A stretch of DNA of 38,091 nt from Candidatus Flavonifractor intestinipullorum (GTDB taxonomy: Bacteria; Bacillota; Clostridia; Oscillospirales; Oscillospiraceae). A program made the position numbers and the translations under genes. The stretch lies in contig DWYC01000016.1 of the NCBI GenBank assembly GCA_019118925.1, positions 1 to 38,091 of the forward strand, written 5' to 3'. The notes beneath the pieces were generated by a model. It worked only from the letters and a program-made list of their open reading frames with translations, did not search any database and was not told where the DNA came from. Of this stretch, positions 24,661 to 32,960 are shown piece after piece (position 1 is the first letter of the stretch; every line of letters starts with the position of its first letter).

Positions 24661-25257
24661 TTATTTCATCTGATTTTGGTACTCCCGCAGTTTTTCCGCA
24701 AACGCCGCCAGGGCTTTTCCCCGGTGGGAGATGGCGTTTTTCTCCTCCGCCGTCAGCTGGGCGAAGGTCTTTTTCTGCTCGGGCACGAAAAAGATGGGGT
24801 CGTAGCCGAAGCCGTCCTCCCCCCTGGGGGCGTAGGCCAGCGTGCCGGGGCACTCCCCCCGGGCCTCCACCCTGTCCCCGTTGGGGAAGCAGCAGCAGAT
24901 GGCCGAGACGAATTTGCACCGCCGGTCCAGCTGGCCCCGCATGTTCTCCAGCAGCAGCCGGTAGCGGCCCACGTCGTCCAGCTCCGGCCCGCCGTAGCGG
25001 GCGGAGTACACCCCCGGCGCGCCGTTGAGGGCGTCCACGCACAGCCCCGAGTCGTCGGCCACGGCGGGCAGGCCACTGGTCTGCATCACCGCATGGGCCT
25101 TGAGGAAGGCGTTCTCCTCAAAGGTGGTCCCGGTCTCCTCCACGTCTACGTCCACGCCCACGTCGGCCTCGGTGACCACCTCCACCCCCTGGGCGGAGAG
25201 GATGTCCCGCAGCTCCCGGAGCTTTTTCTCATTTTTGCTGGCAAGGACCAGTTTCAT
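24661..25257 (-). CDS. rdgB: XTP/dITP diphosphatase (RdgB/HAM1)
   Basis: Removes non-canonical purine nucleotides by hydrolysing them to monophosphates, which keeps inosine and xanthosine out of nucleic acids. 198 residues. Family marks are LVLASKNEKKLRELRDIL, TTFEENAFLKA, DDSGLCVDAL, GVYSARYGG, FGYDPIFFVPE and ISHRGKAL. The ATG at 25257 follows GGGAGG by nine bases; reading frame upstream of it overlaps rph and is not used. It begins five bases after the rph stop. Confidence 0.95.
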   Translation of the reverse strand: MKLVLASKNEKKLRELRDILSAQGVEVVTEADVGVDVDVEETGTTFEENAFLKAHAVMQTSGLPAVADDSGLCVDALNGAPGVYSARYGGPELDDVGRYRLLLENMRGQLDRRCKFVSAICCCFPNGDRVEARGECPGTLAYAPRGEDGFGYDPIFFVPEQKKTFAQLTAEEKNAISHRGKALAAFAEKLREYQNQMK

Positions 25258-25262
25258 GGCGC

Positions 25263-25979
25263 TCAACCTCCCAACACCTGCTTCTGAATGGCCTGGAGCT
25301 CCCCGATGCCCTTCCGGCACAGGTCCACCAGGGCCCGCTGCTCGTCCAGGGTGAAGGGACGGCCCTCTCCGGTGCCCTGGAGCTCCACCAGCTCCCCCTC
25401 CCCGGTCATAACGCAGTTCAGGTCCACCTGGGCGTTGGAGTCCTCCTCATAGCACAGGTCCAACAGCAGCTCATCCCCCACGATGCCGGCGGACACCGCC
25501 GCCACGCAGGTCTTGAGGGGCATTTCCGGCAGGGCGCCGTCCTCCACCAGCTTGTACAGGGCCAGGCTCAGGGCCACAAAGCCGCCGGTGACGCTGGCCG
25601 TGCGGGTGCCGCCGTCCCCCTGGAGCACGTCGCAGTCCACGGTGATGGTCCGCTCTCCCAGCCGCTGCATGTCCACGCAGGCGCGCAGGGAGCGGCCGAT
25701 GAGGCGCTGAATCTCCGCCGAGCGGGGGGAGAGCTTCAGTTTCGAGATGTCCCGCCGGGAGCGCTCCCGGTTGGCCCGGGGGAGCATGGAGTACTCCGCC
25801 GTCACCCAGCCCGTCCCCTCGGGGACGTGGGGCGGGGTGCGCTCCTCCACGCTGGCCGTGCAGAGCACATGGGTATTGCCGCAGCGGATCAGGCAGGAGC
25901 CCTCCGCAAATTTGTTGATATTGGGAATGATCTCCACCGTCCGGAGCTGATCCGGACGGCGGCCGTCGATACGGGGCAT
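25263..25979 (-). CDS. rph: Ribonuclease PH
   Basis: 238 residues. A phosphorolytic 3'-5' exonuclease that trims tRNA 3' ends. Family marks are RIDGRRPDQLR, EGSCLIRCGNTHVLC, GWVTAEYSMLPRAN, RSLRACVDMQRLGERTI, DCDVLQGDGGTRTASV and the DLCYEEDSNAQVDLNCV phosphate-site region. The ATG at 25979 starts 30 bases after the ftsY stop in the same direction. The rph-rdgB pair is standard in Firmicutes. Confidence 0.97.
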   Translation of the reverse strand: MPRIDGRRPDQLRTVEIIPNINKFAEGSCLIRCGNTHVLCTASVEERTPPHVPEGTGWVTAEYSMLPRANRERSRRDISKLKLSPRSAEIQRLIGRSLRACVDMQRLGERTITVDCDVLQGDGGTRTASVTGGFVALSLALYKLVEDGALPEMPLKTCVAAVSAGIVGDELLLDLCYEEDSNAQVDLNCVMTGEGELVELQGTGEGRPFTLDEQRALVDLCRKGIGELQAIQKQVLGG

Positions 25980-26009
25980 GGAAAACCTTCCTTTCTGATG
26001 ATAGGATGA

Positions 26010-26918
26010 TTACACAAAGGCTTTTACAAACTCGGCAGGCTCAAAGGGCATCAGGTCGTCCAGACCCTCGCCCACGCCGATGAACTTCACCGGCACGCCC
26101 AGTTCCTGGGCGATGGCAATGACAATGCCGCCCTTGGCCGAGCCGTCCAGCTTGGTGAGGACAATGCCGGTGACGCCGGCGGCCTCCTGGAACTGCTTGG
26201 CCTGAATGAGGCCGTTCTGTCCGGTGGTGGCGTCCAGCACCAGCAGCGTCTCCCGGTCGGCGCCGGGCAGCTCCCGCTCCAGAATCCGGCTGATCTTGTT
26301 CAGCTCGTTCATCAGATTCTGTTTGTTGTGCAGCCGCCCCGCGGTGTCCACCAGGATCACGTCGGTCCCCCGGGCCCGGGCCGCCGAGAGGGCGTCATAG
26401 ACCACGGCGGCGGGGTCGGCCCCCTCGTGCTGGCGGACGATGTCCACCCCGCTGCGCTCCGACCAGATCTCCAGCTGGTCGGCGGCGGCGGCCCGGAAGG
26501 TGTCGGCGGCGGCCAGAAGCACCCGCTTCCCCTCCCCCTTCATCCGGGCGGAGAGCTTTCCGATGGTGGTGGTCTTGCCCACGCCGTTGACCCCGATGAA
26601 GAGGACCACCGAGGGCTTCGTCTCCAGCTTCAGCCCGGCGTCGCCCACCTCCAAAAACTCCGTGAGGATCTTCCGCAGGCACGCCCGGCCGCCCTCCGCG
26701 TCCTTGATCTTCTCGCTCTTGGCCCGGCGGCGGAGCTCCTCCACCGCCTTCATGGCCGTCTCCACCCCCATATCCGAGAGAATGAGGGCCTCCTCCAGCT
26801 CGTCGTAGAAATCGTCGTCCAGTTCGCCCGCGAAGAGCTGGTCAAAGGAGTGGCCGATGCTGGCGATGTTCTCCTTGGTGCGGGTCAGGCCCGCCTTGAT
26901 TTTGTCAAAAAAACCCAT
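26010..26918 (-). CDS. ftsY: Signal recognition particle receptor FtsY
   Basis: Receives SRP-ribosome complexes at the membrane for cotranslational insertion. 302 residues with a short N region (about 1-95) and no long acidic A domain, as usual in Firmicutes. The GTPase has G1 GVNGVGKTT (109-117), G3 DTAGRLHNK and G4 [10 protein letters not shown], and the FtsY/Ffh-specific [23 protein letters not shown] lies 10 bases before the ATG. It follows smc and a small zinc-ribbon gene, a classic order. Confidence 0.97.
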   Translation of the reverse strand: MGFFDKIKAGLTRTKENIASIGHSFDQLFAGELDDDFYDELEEALILSDMGVETAMKAVEELRRRAKSEKIKDAEGGRACLRKILTEFLEVGDAGLKLETKPSVVLFIGVNGVGKTTTIGKLSARMKGEGKRVLLAAADTFRAAAADQLEIWSERSGVDIVRQHEGADPAAVVYDALSAARARGTDVILVDTAGRLHNKQNLMNELNKISRILERELPGADRETLLVLDATTGQNGLIQAKQFQEAAGVTGIVLTKLDGSAKGGIVIAIAQELGVPVKFIGVGEGLDDLMPFEPAEFVKAFV

Positions 26919-26952
26919 GTCTGTTCGTTCCTTTCTCTGTGCGCAGGGTTCC

Positions 26953-27186
26953 TCAGCGCAGCTTCCGGCCGCAGTGGGGGCACCGCGCCCCCCGGCCCAG
27001 CCACTGGAGGAAGCTCCCGCAGTGGGGGCAGCGCCAGTAGCACACCTTCAGCAGGGCTCCCGCCGCCAGCAGCAGTACGCCCGCCACCGCAATGCCCCCC
27101 TGCCGGAGGAAGATGCTCACCAGAATGACGGCCGCGCCCAAAAGAAAGACCGCCCAGGTACACACTCTTGCTTTCTTCAGATCCAT
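26953..27186 (-). CDS. Small membrane protein with zinc ribbon
   Basis: 77 residues. Two hydrophobic helices (VCTWAVFLLGAAVILVSIFL and IAVAGVLLLAAGALLKVCY) are followed by a zinc ribbon with CPHC (52-55) and CPHC (69-72) in WRCPHCGSFL and ARCPHCGRKL. The ATG at 27186 is 34 bases after the smc stop and 34 bases before ftsY, so it is an in-operon gene. Function is unknown. Similar small proteins are seen between smc and ftsY in related clostridia, by my recollection. Confidence 0.8.
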   Translation of the reverse strand: MDLKKARVCTWAVFLLGAAVILVSIFLRQGGIAVAGVLLLAAGALLKVCYWRCPHCGSFLQWLGRGARCPHCGRKLR

Positions 27187-27220
27187 CCTCTGCGCCCCCT
27201 TTTTCTCTGTATGCGTTTGT

Positions 27221-30200
27221 CTATTCGATACCCAGTTCCTGTTCCAGGTCGTTCAGGTTGACCGTCAGAATCCGGCTCACGCCCTGCTCCTGCATGGTCA
27301 CGCCGTAGAGGACGTCGGCCTCCTCCATGGTGCCCCGGCGGTGGGTGATGACGATGAACTGCGTTTTATCCGCCACCCGGCGCAGGTATTGGGCAAACCG
27401 GGTCACATTGGCGTCGTCCAAAGCGGCCTCGATCTCGTCCATCACGCAGAACGGGGTGGGCCGCACCTTTAAAATGGCGAAATAGAGGGCGATGGCCACA
27501 AAGGCCTTCTCGCCGCCCGAGAGGAGGGAGAGCACTTTCAGGGCCTTGCCCGGGGGCTGGACCCGAATTTCAATGCCGCAGTTGAGAATATCTCCCTCGT
27601 CCTCCAGCTCCAGGGCGGCTTTGCCCCCGCCGAAGAGCTCCTGGAAAGTCTCGCCAAAGACCTGGTTGAGCCGGGCAAACTGCTCGGAGAAGATGCGCTT
27701 CATCTCGGCGGTGATGTCCGCGATGATCCGGTTGAGCTCCTTCCGGGAGCGCTCCACGTCGTCCCGCTGCTCCACCAGATAGGAGTAGCGCTCGTGGATG
27801 CGCTGGAATTCCTCAATGGCGTCCAGGTTGATGTTCCCCAGGCCGGCGATCTGCTTTTTGAGTTCGGCCACCCGGCGCTGGGCCTGGGCGGTGCTCTCCA
27901 GGGCGATGCGCTGGGCCTGGGCGGCCTCGTGCGTGAGCTCGTAGTTCTCCCAGAGCTTGTCCAGCAGGGCCTTCTGCTCCAGGTCCAGCGCGCTGCGGCG
28001 CTGCTCCAGGGCGGAGACCTCCCGCTCCAGATTCAGGAGGGTGTTGTTCCGCTCCCGGGCGTCCTTATCGGCCTGAGCCCGGCGGCCCTCCAGGGCCAGG
28101 CGCTCTTCGCTCAAACGGCGCAGGTCGGCCTGCCGGGCCTCGTTCTCCCCCTGGATGGCCTGGAGGGCGGCCTGCTTTTGGGCGATCTCCCCCTCCAGGT
28201 CCTGATTTTTTCCCTCCAGCTCTTTGAGAAGGGCGGCCTGCTCGTCCCGGTCTCCCATCAGGTCCCGGCGCAGCTGCTCCAGCTCTCCCAGGCTGTGGGC
28301 ATTGGCCTCCCGCTCGGCATCCAGCGCGGCCAGGCGGGCCTGAATCCGGGCCGTCTCCCCGTTGATGTCCTCCGCCTGAGCCTGGAGGCGGCTGCGGTCC
28401 TCCGTCCGGCTCCGGGCCTGCTCCCGCAGGGCGGCGGCCGAGCGCTCCAGCGTCTCAATCCGCTCCTGGGTCCGGCGGGTGTCCTCCTCCGAGCCGCTCT
28501 GCCGCTGGACGAGGGCTTCCAGCTCCTCCTTCTGGGCGCTCCGGCGGGCGCGCAGCTCCTCCAGGCGCCGGGCGTACTGCCCGCAGCGCTCCTCCAGCTG
28601 GACCATGGCGGCCTCCTGCCGGCGCTGCTCCTCCTGGGCGTTCTCCAGATCATAGCGGGCGGATACCGCCTCCCGCCCGGCCTCCGAGCGGGTCCGGAGG
28701 GCCTCCTCCAGGCGGCGGGCGAGCGCCTGGGCCTGCTGTTCCAGGCGCTCGCGCTCGTTGGCGCGGCTGAGAATCCCCGCCGAGCGGCTGGCGGAGCCGC
28801 CCGTCATGGAGCCGCCGGGGTTGAGCACCTGGCCGTCCAGCGTGACGATTTTAAACCGGTGGCCGTACTTGCGGGCCATGGCCACCGCGGCGTCCAGATC
28901 CCGGGCAATGACGGTGCGCCCCAACAGGTTGGAACACACCTTGGCGTACGCGGGCGCGGTCTCCACCAGCTTGTCGCCCATGCCCACAAAGCCGCTCTCC
29001 CGCTCTACGCCCCGCTCCCGGAACTCCGCCCCCCGGATGGCGTCCAGCGGCAGGAAGGTGGCGCGCCCTCCGTCCCGGCGCTTGAGCCACTGGATGGCGG
29101 CCTTGCCGTCCTCCTGCGTCTCCACCACGATGTGCTGCATGGCGCCCCCCAGGGCGGTCTCGATGGCCACGGCGTACGAGTCGGGCACCCGGATGAGCCC
29201 GGCCACCGGCCCGCGGATGCCGTGCAGGCGGTCCCGTCCGGCCTCTCCCATGACCAGCTTGACGGCCTTGGAGTAGCCCTCGTAGAGCTGTTCCATCTCC
29301 CGGAGCATGTGGATGCGGGAGCGCAGCGTCCGCTCCTCCACCTGGAGCTGTGTATGCTGCTCCTCGGCCTGGCGGGCCTTTTTCTCCCGGGCCTGCACCC
29401 GAAGAGCGTGGCCCTGAATGACATTCTGGAGCGAATCCCGCTCTGCGCGGGCCTTTTCCAGGGCGGCGGCGGCCTCCCCGGCCTCCTGCTCCAAAGCTTT
29501 GAGCGCCTCGTCTCCCTCGCCCAGGGCGCGGCGCAGCGCCTCGTCCCGGTCCAGCAGCTCCTGGGCGGCGGCGGAGAGGGCGGAGAGCAGCGCCCGGGCT
29601 TCCGAGGCCGAGCCGGTCTCGGACCGCTCTTTCTCCTGCAGCTCCTCCAGCTCCCGCACCAGGCCGGCCGCCTGCCGCTCCAGCTCCCGCAGCGCGGCCC
29701 GCCGGTCCTCCAGCTCGGCCTGGAGGGCGCGCTCTTCGGCGGCGATGGCCTCCAGACGGCTCTGGCGCTGGCCGATCTGCCCGGAAAGGGCCTGCGCCCG
29801 GTCCCCCCGCTGCTCCAGCTCCCGCCGCAGGCGCTGGGCGCTGTCCAAATTGTTCTGAATGCTGCTCTTGAGAACCGCCACGGCGCTCTCCAGCTCGTTG
29901 GCGTCGGCCTGACGCTGCATGACGGCAAAGCGGATGCCCTCGCTCTCCAGGTCCTTCTGCCGCATCTGGGCGGCCAGGTCCTCGGCGGCGGCGTAGAGCT
30001 CCTCCAGCTCCCTGCGGGTGTCCTCCCGCTGCCGGGCGGTCTGCTCGCAGTCGGTCCCGGTCTTGACGGCGGCGGCGCGGAGTTTGTCCAGCTGCTCCAG
30101 CCAAAGGGAGATCTCCAGACCCCGCAGCTCATCCCGCAAAAGCAGGAAGCGCTTGGCCTTGTCGGCCTGCTGGCGCAGGGGCTCCACCTGGAGCTCCAGT

Positions 30201-30799
30201 TCGCCGATCTTGTCCCCGATACGCAGCAGGTTCTCCTCGGTGCGCTCCAGTTTGCGCTCGGCCTCCTCCTTCCGGTGGCGGAAGCGGGAGATGCCCGCGG
30301 CCTCCTCAAAGACCTCCCGGCGGTCGGCGCTCTTCACCGAGAGAATCTCGTCAATCCGGCCCTGGCCGATGATGGAGTAGCCCTCCCGGCCCAGGCCCGT
30401 ATCCATGAAGAGCTCGTTGACGTCCTTGAGGCGGACGCTGCGGCGGTTGATATAGTACTCGCTCTCCCCGGAGCGGTAATAGCGCCGGGTCACCATGACC
30501 TCCGGCTCCTCCACATGGAGGGCCCCGTCGGCGTTGTCCAGAACCAGACTCACCTCGGCAAAGCCCACCTGGCGGCGCTTCTCGGTCCCGCCGAAGATCA
30601 CGTCCTCCATCTTGCCCCCCCGCAGGGCCCGGGAGGACTGCTCCCCCATGACCCACCGGATGGCGTCGGACAGATTGGACTTGCCCGAGCCGTTGGGCCC
30701 CACGATGGCGGTGATGGCCTCCCCAAAGGACAAGACGGTCTTGTCCGGGAAGGATTTGAATCCCTGGATCTCCAGCGCTTTTAAATACAAACCCGACAC
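27221..30799 (-). CDS. smc: Chromosome segregation ATPase Smc
   Basis: Core of bacterial condensin. 1192 residues: Walker A GPNGSGKS at 34-41, a coiled coil to about 500, the hinge (about 510-670, with GIRGPVAGLI, VETQEDGKAAIQWLKRRDGG, NPGGSMTGGS), a second coiled coil, then the LSGGEK signature at 1093-1098 and Walker B FCVMDE at 1117-1122 with ITHRRGTME. The start is a GTG at 30799 with AAGGA 12 bases before; the leader is short. It has its own extended -10 promoter. The partners scpA and scpB are not in this window. Length is normal for Firmicutes. Confidence 0.98.
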   Translation of the reverse strand: MSGLYLKALEIQGFKSFPDKTVLSFGEAITAIVGPNGSGKSNLSDAIRWVMGEQSSRALRGGKMEDVIFGGTEKRRQVGFAEVSLVLDNADGALHVEEPEVMVTRRYYRSGESEYYINRRSVRLKDVNELFMDTGLGREGYSIIGQGRIDEILSVKSADRREVFEEAAGISRFRHRKEEAERKLERTEENLLRIGDKIGELELQVEPLRQQADKAKRFLLLRDELRGLEISLWLEQLDKLRAAAVKTGTDCEQTARQREDTRRELEELYAAAEDLAAQMRQKDLESEGIRFAVMQRQADANELESAVAVLKSSIQNNLDSAQRLRRELEQRGDRAQALSGQIGQRQSRLEAIAAEERALQAELEDRRAALRELERQAAGLVRELEELQEKERSETGSASEARALLSALSAAAQELLDRDEALRRALGEGDEALKALEQEAGEAAAALEKARAERDSLQNVIQGHALRVQAREKKARQAEEQHTQLQVEERTLRSRIHMLREMEQLYEGYSKAVKLVMGEAGRDRLHGIRGPVAGLIRVPDSYAVAIETALGGAMQHIVVETQEDGKAAIQWLKRRDGGRATFLPLDAIRGAEFRERGVERESGFVGMGDKLVETAPAYAKVCSNLLGRTVIARDLDAAVAMARKYGHRFKIVTLDGQVLNPGGSMTGGSASRSAGILSRANERERLEQQAQALARRLEEALRTRSEAGREAVSARYDLENAQEEQRRQEAAMVQLEERCGQYARRLEELRARRSAQKEELEALVQRQSGSEEDTRRTQERIETLERSAAALREQARSRTEDRSRLQAQAEDINGETARIQARLAALDAEREANAHSLGELEQLRRDLMGDRDEQAALLKELEGKNQDLEGEIAQKQAALQAIQGENEARQADLRRLSEERLALEGRRAQADKDARERNNTLLNLEREVSALEQRRSALDLEQKALLDKLWENYELTHEAAQAQRIALESTAQAQRRVAELKKQIAGLGNINLDAIEEFQRIHERYSYLVEQRDDVERSRKELNRIIADITAEMKRIFSEQFARLNQVFGETFQELFGGGKAALELEDEGDILNCGIEIRVQPPGKALKVLSLLSGGEKAFVAIALYFAILKVRPTPFCVMDEIEAALDDANVTRFAQYLRRVADKTQFIVITHRRGTMEEADVLYGVTMQEQGVSRILTVNLNDLEQELGIE

Positions 30800-30846
30800 C
30801 TCGCTGCGGTTCCTTCACTCGGGGAACAAATCTGTGGTAATAAGTA

Positions 30847-30875
30847 ATTATACCAAGCGCGCCGGATTTTTGCAA
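30847..30875 (-). promoter_or_regulatory. Promoter of smc
   Basis: Minus strand: -35 TTGCAA (30870-30875), 17-bp spacer and -10 TATAAT (30847-30852) preceded by TGG (extended -10). It lies about 45 bases before the GTG. The divergent GNAT gene starts about 110 bases away. Confidence 0.75.
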
Positions 30876-30919
30876 ACGCTTTTGCCGCGCCCGTTTCGCT
30901 TATTCCCGGCGGGGTCGTC

Positions 30920-30928
30920 TGTTATAAT
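30920..30928 (+). promoter_or_regulatory. Extended -10 promoter of the acetyltransferase gene
   Basis: TGT TATAAT (30920-30928), an extended -10 element, with no good -35 box. It lies about 30 bases before the ATG at 30962. Confidence 0.5.
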
Positions 30929-30961
30929 ATCCGTATGACGGATGCAAAGGAGTGACCGGTT

Positions 30962-31461
30962 ATGTACACGCTGCGTACCGCCCGGCCGGAGGAGGCCCGA
31001 CGGGCCATGTCGCTGATTGAGCAGGCGCGGGCCCATCTGCGCGAGCAGGGCGTGGATCAGTGGCAGGACGGCTATCCCGATCTGGCCTGTATCCAGGGGG
31101 ATCTGGCCGCCGGCCGGGGCTATTTTCTCGCAGAGGGGGACGACACGCTGGGATATCTCTGTCTGGACTTCGGCGGAGAGCCGGCCTATGACACGCTGGA
31201 GGGGACCTGGGCCCGGAGGAGCCCTACGGCGTCATCCACCGCATGGCCATGGACGCGTCCCATCGGGGAAAAGGGCTCGCACACATCGCCTTCGACCTGG
31301 CGGAAGCGCTCTGCCGGGCGCGGGGCGTCCACTATATGCGCATCGACACCGACGAGGGCAACCGCAAAATGCAGCATATCATCCGCAGCCACGGTTTTAC
31401 CTGCCGCGGAACCGTCTGGTTTCAAAACAGCACAAAAATCGCCTTTGATAAGGAATTCTGA
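30962..31461 (+). pseudogene. GNAT acetyltransferase broken by a frameshift
   Basis: The first part (MYTLRTARPEEARRAMSLIE to AYDTLEGTW) is the N-terminal half of a GNAT domain. From about 31209 the continuation moves to another frame: GPEEPYGVIHRMAMDASHRG and KGLAHIAFDLAEAL, with the acetyl-CoA loop (HRGKGLA), then RARGVHYMRIDTDEGNRKMQ and HGF. Restoring one base in the GGGCCC run at 31209-31214 joins the halves to a normal 166-residue protein. As it stands, the first frame runs on out of register. Either a true pseudogene or a homopolymer sequencing error; the intact conserved C-terminal half favours a recent event or an error. AAAGGAG precedes the ATG. Substrate unknown. Confidence 0.85.
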
Positions 31462-31475
31462 CGCTGATACAGAAC

Positions 31476-31508
31476 AGTGCCCCCTCCCGCTTCGCGGGAG
31501 GGGGCACT
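31476..31508 (+). terminator. Strong hairpin after the acetyltransferase gene
   Basis: A perfect 15-bp stem (31476-31490 with 31494-31508) with a TTC loop. The T-run that should follow is weak on either strand (TTGCGCTTC on plus), so termination is likely but not textbook. It separates the GNAT gene from the convergent small gene. Confidence 0.6.
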
Positions 31509-31555
31509 TGCGCTTCACCTGTCCGGCACACGTCCCGGGACGGGACGGCGCGCCT

Positions 31556-31747
31556 CTACGGCGCGTCGTCCTCGGGCTCGTCCGGCGTACACACCGTGCT
31601 GTCGATGAGCCGGATGAGCTCCAGCGCGCTGCGGAACGCCTCTTTTTTACCGCTCTGGGTCCACAGAATGGTTCCCTGCCAACTGGCGTGGTCCGCCCCG
31701 TAGATCTGTACCACAAAATTGACCGGCCACGACTGCCCTGAAGCCAT
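31556..31747 (-). CDS. Small conserved clostridial protein of unknown function
   Basis: 63 residues, MASGQSWPVNFVVQIYGADH, then ASWQGTILWTQSGKKEAFRS and ALELIRLIDS, ending in an acidic tail. The FxVQIxG...SWQGxIxW...FRSALELIRLID pattern is one I know from many small clostridial proteins annotated as hypothetical. GGGAGG lies 10 bases before the ATG at 31747; an upstream in-frame ATG at 31807 has no ribosome site. A TACAAT -10-like box is seen at about 31793-31798 on the minus strand. It lies between rnc and smc and is probably independent of both. Confidence 0.75.
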   Translation of the reverse strand: MASGQSWPVNFVVQIYGADHASWQGTILWTQSGKKEAFRSALELIRLIDSTVCTPDEPEDDAP

Positions 31748-31843
31748 CGGTACGCCACCTCCCAGTTCTATGCCTCGTTCCCTTTTATTGTACACCAAAA
31801 GGGTCACAGGTTCGGTTACATTTTCAAATTTTCTGCCGGCGCA

Positions 31844-32518
31844 TTATTCCCGGCTCAGCGCCTCAATGGCGGCCCGGGCGGCGTTCTGCTCGGCCTCCTT
31901 CTTGCTGTGGCCACGGCCCTGGCCCACCGCCGCGCCGTTGAGGGTTACCTCCACCGAAAACACCTTGGCATGGTCGGGCCCGCTGGAGCCCACCAGATGA
32001 TACTGCAGCACCTGGCCGCTCTCCCGTTGGACCAGTTCCTGCAGTGCCGTCTTATAGTCCCGGTTTTTGCTCCGCTCGGCCTCGGCGTCCAAAATATAGC
32101 GCTGGATGATCTTCCGGGCCGAGCCGATGCCCCCGTCCAGATAGACCGCCGCCAGGACGGCTTCCACCGCGTCGGCCTGGATGGAAGGGCGGCTGCGTCC
32201 GCCGCCGGCGCTCTCCCCCCGGCCCAGCTTCAGATATTTGCCCAGGTCCCAGGCCCGGGCCACCTCCACCAGGCTCTCCTCGCACACCAGGGCCGCCCTG
32301 GTCCGGGTCAGGTCCCCCTCCGGCAGGTCGGGGTGGGTCCGGTAGAGATAGTCCGCCGTGACCATCCCCAGCACCGAGTCCCCCAAAAACTCCAGACGCT
32401 CGTTGCTCTGGCTGCCCTTGCTGCGGTTTTCGTTGGCGTAGGAGCTGTGGGTCAGGGCGTTGTCCAGCAGCGCCGGGTCCCGAAAGGTATAGCCCAGGGT
32501 CTCTTCCAAGGGCTGCAT
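31844..32518 (-). CDS. rnc: Ribonuclease III
   Basis: Cleaves double-stranded RNA, including rRNA precursors. 224 residues. The signature NERLEFLGDSVLGMV holds the catalytic acidic residues, with the downstream D-x-x-E in QADAVEAVLAAVYLDGG. The double-stranded RNA-binding domain (DYKTALQELVQ to HSKKEAEQNAARAAIEAL) ends the protein. I chose the ATG at 32518 because GAGGAGG lies eight bases upstream; the open frame extending to 32629 has no ribosome site and crosses a terminator hairpin. Adjacent acpP and plsX form the standard cluster. Confidence 0.97.
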   Translation of the reverse strand: MQPLEETLGYTFRDPALLDNALTHSSYANENRSKGSQSNERLEFLGDSVLGMVTADYLYRTHPDLPEGDLTRTRAALVCEESLVEVARAWDLGKYLKLGRGESAGGGRSRPSIQADAVEAVLAAVYLDGGIGSARKIIQRYILDAEAERSKNRDYKTALQELVQRESGQVLQYHLVGSSGPDHAKVFSVEVTLNGAAVGQGRGHSKKEAEQNAARAAIEALSRE

Positions 32519-32547
32519 GTCGATTCCTCCTCTTTTCTGTGCCTTTG

Positions 32548-32580
32548 AAAAAGGGAAGCTCCGCACGGCGCGGAGCTTCC
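32548..32580 (-). terminator. Intrinsic terminator between acpP and rnc
   Basis: A perfect 11-bp stem (32554-32564 with 32570-32580) and 5-base loop, then CCTTTTTC on the minus strand. It ends acpP transcription, so rnc depends on readthrough or an unseen promoter. Confidence 0.85.
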
Positions 32581-32594
32581 TGCTTGTTCTGGGT

Positions 32595-32828
32595 TTACTC
32601 GTCCAGTTTTTTCTGAAGGAAGCGCACAAAATCCCCCACCGTGGTCATATCGGACAGGTTTTCGTCGCTCAGATCGTCCAGGTGGAAGGCCTCCTCCACC
32701 GCCATCGTCAGGTCTACCACATCCACGGAATCCGCTCCCAGCTCTTCAAAGGAAGTGTCCATGGTAATGTTCTCCGGGTCCACACCCAGCTGCTCGGCCA
32801 GCAGCGCCACGATCTTCTCAAAAACCAT
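32595..32828 (-). CDS. acpP: Acyl carrier protein
   Basis: 77 residues, acidic four-helix carrier of fatty acid intermediates. The phosphopantetheine Ser is in ELGADSVDVVDL (the more common DSLD is DSVD here), and DENLSDMTTVGDFVRFL completes it. The start is an ATG at 32828. It has its own promoter and terminator, giving the high expression expected for ACP. plsX lies directly upstream and rnc directly downstream. Confidence 0.96.
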   Translation of the reverse strand: MVFEKIVALLAEQLGVDPENITMDTSFEELGADSVDVVDLTMAVEEAFHLDDLSDENLSDMTTVGDFVRFLQKKLDE

Positions 32829-32881
32829 TGCTATCGACTCCTATCACACGTTCTGGCTGGAACGGTTTGATTGCACTAAAA

Positions 32882-32910
32882 ATAATAGGCAAGATAGAGC
32901 CCGGTGTCAA
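32882..32910 (-). promoter_or_regulatory. Promoter of acpP
   Basis: Minus strand: perfect -35 TTGACA (32905-32910), 17-bp spacer and -10 TATTAT (32882-32887). It lies between plsX and acpP, about 50 bases before the ATG. I see no FapR-type operator. Confidence 0.8.
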
Positions 32911-32960
32911 TAGGGATTTTCATTTTTCGCCAAATAGCGCAAAATTTCTCTCTTTCGCCC

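Noticed and set aside
27794-30784. A 996-codon plus-strand open frame opposite smc
   Set aside because: It lies entirely within smc, which has all ATPase motifs. The translation is a Leu/Gly/Ala-rich shadow produced by the high GC content.
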